Assembly: GCA_964427415.1 (NCBI GenBank)
Contig: CAYRUH010000003.1
Span: 1-64,000 of the forward strand
Reading direction: 5' to 3'
Length of the DNA stretch: 64,000 nt
Origin: Lentisalinibacter sp964427415
GTDB lineage: Bacteria > Pseudomonadota > Gammaproteobacteria > Steroidobacterales > Woeseiaceae
Below are positions 1 to 9,059 of the stretch, piece by piece (the first letter of the stretch is position 1; the number at the start of each line of letters is the position of its first letter). The notes beneath the pieces are model-generated. The model did no database searches. It saw only the letters and a list, made by a program, of their open reading frames with translations, and was not told the DNA's origin. Position numbers and translations under genes: made by a program.

Positions 1-3
1 GGG

Positions 4-2070
4 TTAGCGATGGCGACTCGCGGCCTTCTTCAGCCAATCGAGCATGCCCGGCGTCGCTTCCCAGACGTCGCGCATTTCCTCACGGTAAATCCAGGCCTGA
101 TCGTCGCCGCCGATTTGCACGCCGTGGGCATCGATCTTCGGCTTGCGTACCCTGGCGGCGGTCAAATAACGGGGAACCTTCGGGAACCTGCGTATCGCAT
201 CCTCGAATGCCAGCAGTGCATCGCCCTTGCGACCGAGACGATATAACGCAAGCACTTCGCCGAATGCGATGTCCGGGTTAATGTCCCGCGGATAGCGCCG
301 CGCCAGCGCCAACGCGGCCGAAGCGTTGGCATTGCGCAGCAGCGAGTTGATAACGAGTGTCCGCAGGCCGTGATTGTCGTCGGGATTCAGCGCGAGCACC
401 CGATGCGCGAGTTCGACCGCGCTGGCGTCGTTGCCTCGATCCAGTTCCAGGTAGGCCAGGCGTACCAGGCTGCGAATGGCCGGCCGGTTAGGCGCAAACC
501 TCCAGGGCAGTTTCGGGTCCTCGATCGTCGACGATCCGATCGCGCTCTCGACGATCGCACGCGCACGCCGCAGCAGTGGCTCCTGCAGCGTATCGCGCAA
601 CCCGGACACATCAGCCATGGGGTGGCCCTCGACAATCGTCGCCAGGTCGTCGAGGATGTCCAGGCTGTCGAAGGCCTCGCGGTGCTTTCGGAGAAACGCC
701 ATCCAGACGTCCTCTGTGTCCCACGCGTCCTTCCCGCCCCCGGAGACCATGTGCACGGAGAACGGCTTGTCCACCGGACATACTGCCTGCCATTCGGATT
801 CCAGCGAGACCAGTTGCCGGGGTGCTTCCAGAACGACCGACGCCGGTGGGTGCTCGTCGGACTCTTCAGAATCATCGGCGATTTCCGGGGCGTCGGCCTG
901 CAGCCGCTGCAACTCGGCGCTCAGCTGAGCGACGGCCCGCCCGATCTCTCTCTCCGGAATACCCTGCTGGCGTAGCTGGGACCTCAGTCGGGCGGTCTGA
1001 TCGCTGCCGCCGGCTGCATTTCCGGGCTCATCCAGCGAAGCCAGGTACGCAGGGAGAGGGCGCTCGGCGACGTCGTCCAGCCAGACGCCGAGCGCACGGC
1101 CGGCCTCGCCGGAAACCGCGAATCCGACCTCGGCAATGGCCCGTCCGGGGTCTGTTGCGACGGCTTTCAGGAACTCGAGTATGCCTTGCTTCTCCTCGGT
1201 CACCCCGGAGCGCTGCAGGCGCTTCACCCAGAACTGCGCGCGCTCGCGAGCGCGCTCCCGCCGTCCCTCCGCGACCAGCAGTTGCACTTCCAGCAAGCCG
1301 ATACTCGGTGACTTCGGGTCGTCGCGCTGCGCAGCCTCGAAAGCCTTCCAGGCACCGCTGGCGTCTCCTTCATCCAGACGGATGGCTGCGAGACGCTGCA
1401 AGGCGCCGGAACGCAGCGGCGAGCGCCGCGCCTCGTTGACGATACGCTCGAGCAAGGCCTGTTTCTTCTTCCAGTATCCGAGCTCGTCATACAGATTGCA
1501 GACCAGATTCAACGCATAGTCGTAATCCGCGTCGTGTCCGTGCAACGCCCCCTCGAAAAGCGGCTCTACGAGCCCCAGCGCCTTCTTCGGTGCCCCGGCC
1601 TGTTCGTGCTCGAGCGCAAGGCCGATCAGGGAATGCACCGGCGCGTTGCCACTGCGGATCGCGTTGCGTCGCGCCATTGCCGGCAGGCGCGTGAGCAGGA
1701 CGGTCCAGATCATCTCAGGCTCGATCCGCGGCGGCGGGACGCGCATACAGCAGCGTTTGAACTTCCTGCCCGAGCCGCAGGGACAGGCGTCGTTGCGCCG
1801 GGGCTCCGGCAGGGGTCGCGGACGAAAGCCGTTGCCCGGCAGCGGCGTGACGTTCCAGAGCGATCGTCCCAGTGATTGGGCCAGCGCCCTCGTGTCGTCC
1901 GGGCCATCGATGTCGAAAATCGCCAGCATGTCGCGGCGTGCGAGTCTTTCTGTCAGCCAATCGATGAGCTGTGCGGCGTCTTCATGTTGCAGTATTTGCC
2001 CGAGCAATTCGTCGAGAAGCTCGCTGAACAGGTTTGCCGGATCAAATTCTGTGTTGCCGTTCCTGGTCAC
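4..2070 (-). CDS. SEC-C motif and TPR-like repeat protein
   Basis: 688 aa, complete, probably cytoplasmic (no signal peptide or membrane segment). A SEC-C zinc-binding motif (C-P-C-G-S-G ... C-C) lies at residues 96-108. In SecA and related proteins this motif binds zinc and contacts partners. The rest is helical and TPR-like: degenerate two-helix repeats at about 150-330 and again at 540-640 (for example a segment reading ALALARRYPRDINPD). An acidic linker lies near 390-415. The pairing of SEC-C with TPR suggests a protein-binding adaptor, but no enzymatic motif is visible and the substrate is unknown. The gene stands alone, with a 327-bp spacer upstream. Confidence is high that it is a gene and moderate on the fold. 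Confidence 0.85.
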   Translation of the reverse strand: MTRNGNTEFDPANLFSELLDELLGQILQHEDAAQLIDWLTERLARRDMLAIFDIDGPDDTRALAQSLGRSLWNVTPLPGNGFRPRPLPEPRRNDACPCGSGRKFKRCCMRVPPPRIEPEMIWTVLLTRLPAMARRNAIRSGNAPVHSLIGLALEHEQAGAPKKALGLVEPLFEGALHGHDADYDYALNLVCNLYDELGYWKKKQALLERIVNEARRSPLRSGALQRLAAIRLDEGDASGAWKAFEAAQRDDPKSPSIGLLEVQLLVAEGRRERARERAQFWVKRLQRSGVTEEKQGILEFLKAVATDPGRAIAEVGFAVSGEAGRALGVWLDDVAERPLPAYLASLDEPGNAAGGSDQTARLRSQLRQQGIPEREIGRAVAQLSAELQRLQADAPEIADDSEESDEHPPASVVLEAPRQLVSLESEWQAVCPVDKPFSVHMVSGGGKDAWDTEDVWMAFLRKHREAFDSLDILDDLATIVEGHPMADVSGLRDTLQEPLLRRARAIVESAIGSSTIEDPKLPWRFAPNRPAIRSLVRLAYLELDRGNDASAVELAHRVLALNPDDNHGLRTLVINSLLRNANASAALALARRYPRDINPDIAFGEVLALYRLGRKGDALLAFEDAIRRFPKVPRYLTAARVRKPKIDAHGVQIGGDDQAWIYREEMRDVWEATPGMLDWLKKAASRHR

Positions 2071-2397
2071 CGCTCGGTGGCCTCGGCGTCCGCGACGCGG
2101 CCGCAGTCATAGATGACCCTTGCCCGGGAGCGCTTTTTCTCGGGCTCCCGGACATTCTCGGCGGTCTGCAAATGGGCGAGAATGAAGCCGCCGGTGCGTT
2201 TCTGTCGGGACAGGCGAGAGTACATGCGCCTAACGATACGCTGCTATGACAGTCGTTTTCCATCCATTCGAATCAATTCATGTATCTATGAATTTTCCCG
2301 TTCGAGCACCCCTGCCCATACCCTAAGCTGTTGAGTCTGACCACAGCACGCCCGCCGAAGCCGTGCCAGTGAGCCCGGCAACTGTCAACGCCGGTCC
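2071..2397. other. Intergenic spacer with a perfect 8-bp hairpin
   Basis: This spacer has no credible gene on either strand. The one clear structure is an inverted repeat, CCGGGAGC (2124-2131) and GCTCCCGG (2144-2151), with a 12-nt loop. No T-run follows the stem on either strand, so a standard terminator is not supported. It lies about 55 bp upstream of the SEC-C gene and could sit in its leader. The 2260-2330 part is relatively AT-rich and may hold promoter elements, none convincing by eye. Confidence 0.4.
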
Positions 2398-3957
2398 TCA
2401 AAGTTCCGGCGCATCGACAGCCTTGGTGGCCTCCAGGGCCGCCTTTTCCTTTGCGGCGATAGCCTGGGTCAGCCGCACCGTGCGGTACCAGTTGTCGCCG
2501 AGCAGGCGCCGCTGGTCATAGGCGGAAAGACGCATGCTGTGCAGCCCGCCGTCGTTCTGAGGGCGCAGGTTGACCGCGATGGTAAAACCACAGTCCGGCG
2601 AGACCCAGCGGGGCGCGAGTCCGTAATAGGGCGTCTCGCCCCGATGATCCTGCCGCGCCGCCGGCGTGACCACGTCGCAGGGTCCGCCTTCGGCATCGGT
2701 GTTGCGCTCGCCGTCCGGTGTGAATACCCACTCCAGGGCCAATCGGTTGTCTGTGTGCACCGATGGCGGGCCGTACTTGCCGATGAGCGCCCGCGTCACG
2801 TTGTCGATACTGGGTCGGGCGCTGGAGGGAAAGGTGATCTCCCGACCGATGAACACCAGCTCGGCGGCGGCGCCCTCGGGGCGCAGCGGCGGTTTCTCCG
2901 GGATCTCCGGCAGGGCCTCCAGTTCCTCCTGCATGGCCTGGCGTCGGGCCGCGAGATCCTCCTGCCGGGCCCGGGACACGCGCCGGCCGCCGGCTGAGTA
3001 TTCCGCCCGGATGGCACGCTCCTGCTCCGCCCGTTCCCGAGCCATGGCGTCGATTTCTTCGCGTCGTGCCAGCACGGCCGGGTCCTGTTCAACCTTCATC
3101 TCCGCCGGCGACTGGGCCTCGAATTGCAGGGACAGGGTCTCGCTCGTTTGGGCGCTGCCCGAGCCCGACCGTTTCTCTACGATCTCCACCGGCGACAGGG
3201 TGCCGGCACCGTTGGCCGTCGAGATCAGCCGCCACTCATGGCTCATGTCGGGGTCGCTCACGATTCGGGCGCGGGCGTTCTCGTAGGACATGCCCAGGTA
3301 GAAGCCGATAACATCGTAGCCGCTGCGCTGCCCGGCCCCGAGGCTCCAGTGCTGCCGGGGCCACGCCCGGGTGCTGCGCCTCAGCATGCCGCTGTAGGTT
3401 TTCTCGTCCGGTTTGGTGTTCGGCGCGTCGTCCCAGCCGAGCAGTACTTTCCCGTCGCCGCCGAGGCGCAGCGTAGCCTTGCTGCCGCACAGGCTCCGCC
3501 CGGTGAGAAACCGGGCCGTGTACAGACCCTCCGACCCGTCCAGCTCGGCCACGCAATCACGGGTCCCGCCCCGGTAGCGCATGAGCCGGGTGTCGCCCGC
3601 CAGCGTGATCTCCAGGCTGCCGTGGGAGGCGATGGACTGCTTGCCCGCCGGCGACAGCTGCCCCTGCCACTGACCATCGGCAGGGATACCGGAGGGTTTT
3701 TTCGCCACCTGGTCCAGGGCGGAGTCCGTGGCTGCGACCGGATCGTCGGTGTCCGGGAGCTTGCCGTCGACGGCGTCATTCACCGCTTCGTCACCGGCAT
3801 CGCGGGTGTCCTGGAGGGCTTTGTCCAGTGTTTTCTCCGCCTGGTCCTTCAGCTTGTCCAAAAGTCCGGCGTCCGCTCTTGCCGGGCCGATGAGGGCGGT
3901 CAGGGCAATGATCAGGGCGGGCAGTGCGCCTGCGCCCATCGCGATGTATCGATTCAT
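2398..3957 (-). CDS. Exported coiled-coil protein of unknown function
   Basis: 519 aa. The N-terminus is a Sec signal peptide ending A-R-A-D-A at about residue 30. A short Asp/Lys-rich helical stretch follows (about 33-75), then a globular part and a strongly charged coiled coil at roughly 300-345 rich in E, R and A. The C-terminal half contains a conserved-looking G-P-P-S segment and two cysteines (in GGPCDVV and SPDCGF) that could form a disulfide. No family is recognised. Its ATG overlaps the stop of the upstream lipoprotein gene by 4 nt (ATGA), so the two are translationally coupled and probably work together in the periplasm. Confidence 0.75.
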   Translation of the reverse strand: MNRYIAMGAGALPALIIALTALIGPARADAGLLDKLKDQAEKTLDKALQDTRDAGDEAVNDAVDGKLPDTDDPVAATDSALDQVAKKPSGIPADGQWQGQLSPAGKQSIASHGSLEITLAGDTRLMRYRGGTRDCVAELDGSEGLYTARFLTGRSLCGSKATLRLGGDGKVLLGWDDAPNTKPDEKTYSGMLRRSTRAWPRQHWSLGAGQRSGYDVIGFYLGMSYENARARIVSDPDMSHEWRLISTANGAGTLSPVEIVEKRSGSGSAQTSETLSLQFEAQSPAEMKVEQDPAVLARREEIDAMARERAEQERAIRAEYSAGGRRVSRARQEDLAARRQAMQEELEALPEIPEKPPLRPEGAAAELVFIGREITFPSSARPSIDNVTRALIGKYGPPSVHTDNRLALEWVFTPDGERNTDAEGGPCDVVTPAARQDHRGETPYYGLAPRWVSPDCGFTIAVNLRPQNDGGLHSMRLSAYDQRRLLGDNWYRTVRLTQAIAAKEKAALEATKAVDAPEL

Positions 3958-4373
3958 GGGTCGTCTCCCTGTCGGGTGTTGGGGTCTCCGGTTACCGGCA
4001 CCAGGTCGAGTCCCATCGGACCTTCGAGATGACCGCCGCGGCGTTTCAGTACCAGGGTGCCGTGGGGTGCATGCACGATGATGTTGTCGTTCTTCAGCTC
4101 GTACTCCGCCGTGGCGCTGATCCCCGTGGTCTTTATCTCCACCGTGCCGTCGCCCGAGAAGTGGTACTCGCTGCGGCCGGACTGGTCCCGGTAGGCGGCG
4201 TCGAAGCCGTCAGGCCCGCAGGCGCTCAGAAGCAACGCGGCGGCGATCGCGAGGTAACCGGTCAGGCCGCTGCAGGGGGCGACCTCCGGAATCCGGTCTG
4301 GCGCCCGCCCGGCGGGGGTCGGGATGGCCACGGTTTCAGACCGTCCCGGGGTCGCTGCGGCGGCTCCCGCCAT
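3954..4373 (-). CDS. Small putative lipoprotein
   Basis: Up to 139 aa. The segment LAIAAALLLSAC is a classic lipobox with the lipidated Cys near residue 51 of the longest reading. The true start is therefore probably internal; a GTG at residue 16 is one option, but no good ribosome-binding site decides it. The mature part is about 88 aa, basic and beta-rich, ending just after an L-D-L-V-P-V-T-G segment. The function is not recognised. The stop overlaps the start of the 519-aa exported protein gene, and the small membrane-protein gene lies immediately upstream. All three look like one envelope operon. Confidence 0.6.
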   Translation of the reverse strand: MAGAAAATPGRSETVAIPTPAGRAPDRIPEVAPCSGLTGYLAIAAALLLSACGPDGFDAAYRDQSGRSEYHFSGDGTVEIKTTGISATAEYELKNDNIIVHAPHGTLVLKRRGGHLEGPMGLDLVPVTGDPNTRQGDDP

Positions 4374-4593
4374 TCAGCTGCGTTGCGGTACGTCGTGTGT
4401 TCTCAGCGATATCGATCAGCAGGAACAGCGCCCCGAAGGTCACGATCGAGAAAACGGCGCCTCCCGCCATGCCGACGATGAAGCCGGTGAAGCCGCCCAT
4501 GGCCGAGGCGCCGCCGACGCCCGACCCGATGACGATGAGAACGATGGCGACAGAGGCAATGGCTTCCAGGGATTTCACGATCAGTTTGCGCAT
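4336..4593 (-). CDS. Small two-helix membrane protein
   Basis: 85 aa. Two hydrophobic helices are clear: residues about 10-32 (IASVAIVLIVIGSGVGG) and about 38-62 (FIVGMAGGAVFSIVTFGALF), joined by a Gly-rich turn. The C-terminal tail is polar. The upstream sequence on the minus strand contains a GGAGAGC element a few bases before the ATG. The 3' end overlaps the longest reading of the lipoprotein gene by 38 nt, which again suggests that gene starts further downstream. Function unknown; probably the first gene of the three-gene envelope operon. Confidence 0.6.
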   Translation of the reverse strand: MRKLIVKSLEAIASVAIVLIVIGSGVGGASAMGGFTGFIVGMAGGAVFSIVTFGALFLLIDIAENTRRTATQLNGGSRRSDPGTV

Positions 4594-4770
4594 GGCAGCT
4601 CTCCTGCAGGAAATGGACGAAGGAGGCGACCGGCGCCTCGACGGGAAAACTGCCTCACGGGGTGAGAAAATGCGTCACTGGAAATCGGCAGAAATCCGGA
4701 CTTGGCGGGACACTGGCCTTTTTTTCCGGATAATCTGCCTGGTATTCGGTATTTCTGAGCAGAGCAGGCG

Positions 4771-6759
4771 ATGGGCCGCGCCCGAGAGGGAAGCACGAGC
4801 CGCGACAGCGGAGAGACGAAGCGCCGGGGGGTCCGTGCGTCCCGGACGAAGCTGGAGCACGCTCTCGCCAATAGTGACCTGGAGAAGAAGACCCAGATCG
4901 CGCTGGCGAACCGGATCGCCGATCAGGAGGAGCTGGACGCGGCGCCCCGGGATCTCGTCAGCCGGGTCTTCCGGGAACAGCGCGTCGACGCCCGCAGCAT
5001 CGAGCGGGTGGCGCGGGCCCTCGGCGTGCCGGCCGTGTCCCTGTATCGGGACGGGGGCCGAAAACGGGAAACCCCGGACCGCGGACGGCCCGGACACTAT
5101 CCCGGCTACCTGATATCGGCACTCGTCGCGCTTGCGGCCATCATGGCCGTCCTGGGGGCGCTGCGTGCGCTGCAGGACGTGCCGGCGGTTGCGGCCGCGG
5201 GCTGCAGTGTGCGAGAGGCGCTGCAGTCGGCCACCACGCCAGCGGATCGGCTCGGTGTCGTGGTAGCCCGATTCCACGGCGATCCGCAGGGGCTCGCGGA
5301 CGGCCTGCTCGTTCGTGCGCTCCGGGCGGATCCCGCGCTGTCGCCCTACCTGACGGTCTTCCGCAGCTGTCGCCGATTCAATCCGGCGGGTGTCGGTGCG
5401 ATCGAAGAACGGGAGAGCGACATCCGCAACCAGGCCCGGCGGGTGCTGCTGAATACCGACGCCCAGATACTGCTCTGGGGCAGCGTCCGGGACGGCAGGA
5501 TGCTGCTGCGTTTCGTCAGCAATCGCACCGGCCTCGCCTGGGCCACGCTCAATGTCGCCGGCCGCTCGATCCGCGTTGAGGAGGCCAGGGTGGAAATCCC
5601 GGTCTCGCTGGACCGGCCCGAGGCGGCCCTGGCCGACGTCAAGGCAATGATGCTCGGCCTGATGGCGCCGGGGAGTGAGCAGCGCCAGGCGCTCAGGGCC
5701 GAGGCATCCCGGTCCTTCGCCGTCTCACTCGACTGGGTACGCGCGTCCGTGGTCTCCCTGCGCAACCTGCGCCGCCGCATCGACCGTTCCCTGGATCCGC
5801 GCCGCTTTGCGATGGTTGCCAACCAGCTCTGCTACGAGGAGCGCCTGCTCGGCGACGTCGACGACGACCCCGCCCGCTACCGGGCCGCCGAGCAGGCGTG
5901 CAGCGATGCGCTGGACGCCCGGCCGCGATCCCTGTTCCCGGTGGATTGGGCGGTGGCCCGCATCAACCGGGCGTCGGTGCGCATCCGGTTGCACAAGTTC
6001 GCTCCGGAACGGGACCAGGCAATCGGGCTGCTGGTCTCCGCGCGGGGGGATCTGGAAGCGGCGGCGGGAGTTCTGGACCGGCATCTGACGCCCCAGCTCT
6101 GGGCGCTTTCCCGACGCAACCTGGCGGTGGTGTTCGAGCGTATGGGCGAACTCGACGCGCAAGGGCGGTCCGGGGAGTTCTTTGAGCGCTCGGTGGCGTC
6201 CTCGACGGCGGCCCTGGAAGTGCTGAATCCGGATTTCCAGCCGGTGGACTGGGCGATCACCCAGCAGAACACCTGCCTCGCACTCTATCAGCACGGTGTG
6301 CGTCAGGGCGCCGAGGGCCGGGACAAGGTCCTCGAGGCGCGGCGGCGCTGCCGACTCGCACTGGCCAGGTTGCCGCAGACCGATGCGCCGCTTCCCTGGG
6401 CCATGGTGCAGAACAACCTTGCCGTCACCGAGGCGATACTCGGCAGCATGGAGGGCAGCCCGGAGCGTCTGCGCGCAGCTCGCGCCGCGTTCGAGACGGC
6501 CCAGACGGTCTACCGCCGGGACCGGCTGCCGGTGAAATGGGCCGAGGTGGAGATCAATCTCTCGGAGTTGTCCTGCAACCTCGGCCGGCTGACCGGTGAC
6601 CGTCGGCAATTCGAGGTGGCCACCGTCCACGGGGAGTCCGCGCTGGAGATCCTGATCGACAAAGGGGTCGAGCGCTACCGGCGCTATACCCGGGCGCTTC
6701 TCGAGCGGATCGAAGCGTGCCGCAACGACGACGAGGAGCCCTGCCGTTGCAGTGGCTGA
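4771..6759 (+). CDS. HTH-TM-TPR protein, possible membrane-bound regulator
   Basis: 662 aa. The N-terminal 90 residues look like a helix-turn-helix (helices around TQIALANRIADQ and SIERVARALGV). A membrane span follows at about 112-132 (ISALVALAAIMAVLGALRAL). A periplasmic module at about 155-300 contains a V-V-V-A-R-F start and an LLWGSVRDGRMLLRFV segment, reminiscent of FlgO/TolB-N-like domains that precede TPRs in such proteins. The C-terminal half is TPR-like, with repeated P-V-D/K-W-A segments. The layout DNA-binding domain / TM / sensor-TPR matches ToxR/CadC-type one-membrane-step regulators. It diverges from the envelope operon at 2.4-4.6 kb, which is its obvious candidate target. Confidence 0.7.
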   Translation: MGRAREGSTSRDSGETKRRGVRASRTKLEHALANSDLEKKTQIALANRIADQEELDAAPRDLVSRVFREQRVDARSIERVARALGVPAVSLYRDGGRKRETPDRGRPGHYPGYLISALVALAAIMAVLGALRALQDVPAVAAAGCSVREALQSATTPADRLGVVVARFHGDPQGLADGLLVRALRADPALSPYLTVFRSCRRFNPAGVGAIEERESDIRNQARRVLLNTDAQILLWGSVRDGRMLLRFVSNRTGLAWATLNVAGRSIRVEEARVEIPVSLDRPEAALADVKAMMLGLMAPGSEQRQALRAEASRSFAVSLDWVRASVVSLRNLRRRIDRSLDPRRFAMVANQLCYEERLLGDVDDDPARYRAAEQACSDALDARPRSLFPVDWAVARINRASVRIRLHKFAPERDQAIGLLVSARGDLEAAAGVLDRHLTPQLWALSRRNLAVVFERMGELDAQGRSGEFFERSVASSTAALEVLNPDFQPVDWAITQQNTCLALYQHGVRQGAEGRDKVLEARRRCRLALARLPQTDAPLPWAMVQNNLAVTEAILGSMEGSPERLRAARAAFETAQTVYRRDRLPVKWAEVEINLSELSCNLGRLTGDRRQFEVATVHGESALEILIDKGVERYRRYTRALLERIEACRNDDEEPCRCSG

Positions 6760-6852
6760 GGGCTGGACGCCGCCTTCTGGCCTCCCTCGACCGCTGGCAG
6801 TCAGCTCGGCGGTGCCAGATTCTCCCGCTGGTCGCGGTGACCGCGATACCGT

Positions 6853-9045
6853 TCAGGCGGGAGTCAGGGCGACCGGGACCGACTTGAAGTTCGGCGTCTT
6901 GCTGCGGGGGTCGTGCGTCCGTCCGGTCAGCGCGTTCGCCTCGGGGAAGTAGCACATGACGTCGCCGCGCCGCATCGGGAAGGCGTAGACGAGTACGCCG
7001 CACATCTCACCATGCGGAGAGGCGATGTCCACACGATCGCCGGCGGCGATTCCCAGCGCGTCGATGTCGCCGCGATTCATCATCACGCACCAGCGGTCTT
7101 CCGTGCCGCGGTAGCTGTCTTTCTCTTCGTACACGATGGTATTGAACTGCCCTTCGCTGCGTGCGCTCGTCAGCATGAACGGGTAGTCGTCGCGGCTCGC
7201 CGTGGCCGCGGCCAGCGGGCGTACGACGAAGGCCGCACGGCCGGTTGCGGTCGAGAACTCGGGCCGATGTTTCAGCCGGCCGCGGATGTGGAATTCGCGC
7301 TTCGCGACGTCGATGTCATTCAGCTCCTCCATGCCCGGCACCGTCGCCGCGATCGCCTCGCGGATGCGCCGGTGTTCGCGGAAACTCGCGAAGTCGACGC
7401 CGCTGTCCGGCAGCAGGCCTGCGCCCAGGTCGGCGAGTATGCTCACCTCGGAGCGGACCTCGGGCAGGCGGCGGATGCCGCCGTCGCTCAGGCGAACGTA
7501 GTTGAACATCGACTCCTGCGTGGTTGGTTGCGGTTCTTCGTCCCGTGCCGTGACGGGTAGGACCAGTGCCTCGCCCGAGTCGACGCCGTGGACGTGGCCT
7601 TCGTTCAGCGTCGTGGTCAGGTAGAGCTTGAAGCCGATGCGCTCCAGCGCTTCAGCGGCGAAGCGCCGCTCGGGGGTCGCGGCGAACAGGTTTCCGCCCA
7701 TCATCAGCGCGGCCTCGATGCCGCCCTGCGCCGCGGCCTCGAGGCCGGCGAGCGTATCGTAGCCGTCGCCTTTCGGCAGCCGGATGCCGAGGTGGTCCTC
7801 GATGCGTGCGAAAACCTCGGCCGGGAGTACCGGCTTCACGCCGATGGTGCCGATGCCCTGCACGTTGCTGTGCCCGCGCAGCGGCAGCAGGCCCGCGTAG
7901 CGCTTGCCGATCATGCCGCGCAGGAGCGCGAGGTTCGAGAGATACTCGATGTTGTCCACGCCGTGGACGTGATGCGTCACGCCCATGCCCCAGGCAAAGA
8001 CGACGTTATCGGCGTCCATGTAGCGCCGGGCGACCCGACGCACGTCGTCCCCGGAGAGATCACAGGCGGCGAGGAGCTCGCCCCAGTCTGCCTGCTCGAC
8101 GTCGTGGCGGAAATCCTCGAAGCCCTCGCAATAACGTTCGATGAAGGCGCGGTCCTCGCCGCCTGCCTCCAGCACCGCCTTCGCCAGCGCTTTCAGCAGG
8201 GCGATGTCGCTGCCGATCCGCGGCTGCAGATACTCGCTCGCAATCCGGTCGCCCCCCTTCAGCAGGGAGCCCGCGCTCTTCGGCACTGCGAAGCGGACGA
8301 GCCCCGACTCGCGCGCCGGGTTGATGACGATGATGGCGCCGCCCCGCTCGCGCAACGCCTTCAGCTTGTGCAGCAGCCTCGGGTGATTCGAGGCCGGGTT
8401 GGCGCCGACGAGGAAGACGAGGTCGCAGCCCGTCAGGTCCTCGAGTTCGACCGTCGAGGTGCCCGTGCCGATCGTGTTGGCGAGTGCCACGCCGCTTGCC
8501 TGGTGGCAGTAATAGGAGCAGTTGTTGACGTTGTTGGTGCCGTAGACGCGGGCGAGCAGCTGCAGCAGGAAGCCCGCCTCGTTCGACGAGCGGCCGGACG
8601 AGTAGAAGAATGTGCGCTCCGGCTTTGCCGCGCGGAATCGCTGGACGGCGAGATCGATCGCCGCCGGCCAGGCGATCTCGCAGTAACGGTCGTGCCCGGC
8701 GGCCTTGTGCACGGGCCGCCCCAGCCGGCCGAGATGCTCCAGCTCGTGGCCCGTCAGCTCGCGCAGTTCGGCGAGCGGGTGGTCGAACACCTCGGCCGGT
8801 ATCGGCGCCTGGATGTCGGTGGACTGCGCCTGCACGCTCTTGTTGCAGACGGCGGGAAACTCGTCGAGTTCGTTGACCATGCCGCCGCGCTGGCCGCCCA
8901 TGCCGAGCGCGCAGGCCTTGCAGGCGTTTTTCGAATTGAGCGCCCTGGCCGAATCGATGAGGCCGATCCGGCGCACGGTCGCCAGCGTGTACAGGACCTT
9001 CTTGGTCCCGCCTCCGACGATCGATTCAGGCGGTTTCGCGGCCAT
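6853..9045 (-). CDS. FdhF/YdeP-family molybdopterin oxidoreductase
   Basis: 730 aa from the chosen ATG at 9045, which is preceded by a GGGGGGAG ribosome-binding site 8 nt away; an upstream in-frame extension belongs to a gene relic. The N-terminus carries C-K-A-C-A-L-G-M-G-G-Q (Cys 42 and 45), the reduced Cys pattern typical of YdeP rather than true formate dehydrogenases. A Cys-His in S-Y-Y-C-H-Q-A-S near residue 180 sits where E. coli FdhF has selenocysteine. Molybdopterin-binding segments follow (FLVGANPASNHPR, FAWGMGVTHHVHG) and the C-terminal dinucleotide-binding domain ends with LTGRTHDPRSKTPNFK. The family binds bis-MGD; its physiological substrate is not settled (YdeP is linked to acid resistance). 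No Fe-S or FdhD partner is adjacent. Confidence 0.9.
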   Translation of the reverse strand: MAAKPPESIVGGGTKKVLYTLATVRRIGLIDSARALNSKNACKACALGMGGQRGGMVNELDEFPAVCNKSVQAQSTDIQAPIPAEVFDHPLAELRELTGHELEHLGRLGRPVHKAAGHDRYCEIAWPAAIDLAVQRFRAAKPERTFFYSSGRSSNEAGFLLQLLARVYGTNNVNNCSYYCHQASGVALANTIGTGTSTVELEDLTGCDLVFLVGANPASNHPRLLHKLKALRERGGAIIVINPARESGLVRFAVPKSAGSLLKGGDRIASEYLQPRIGSDIALLKALAKAVLEAGGEDRAFIERYCEGFEDFRHDVEQADWGELLAACDLSGDDVRRVARRYMDADNVVFAWGMGVTHHVHGVDNIEYLSNLALLRGMIGKRYAGLLPLRGHSNVQGIGTIGVKPVLPAEVFARIEDHLGIRLPKGDGYDTLAGLEAAAQGGIEAALMMGGNLFAATPERRFAAEALERIGFKLYLTTTLNEGHVHGVDSGEALVLPVTARDEEPQPTTQESMFNYVRLSDGGIRRLPEVRSEVSILADLGAGLLPDSGVDFASFREHRRIREAIAATVPGMEELNDIDVAKREFHIRGRLKHRPEFSTATGRAAFVVRPLAAATASRDDYPFMLTSARSEGQFNTIVYEEKDSYRGTEDRWCVMMNRGDIDALGIAAGDRVDIASPHGEMCGVLVYAFPMRRGDVMCYFPEANALTGRTHDPRSKTPNFKSVPVALTPA

Positions 9046-9059
9046 GGCACGTGCTCCCC

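Noticed and set aside
4700..4770. GATAAT at 4729-4734 as a sigma-70 promoter for the HTH-TM-TPR gene
   Set aside because: The only TTGGCG-like -35 lies 21 bp away, too far for a confident call.
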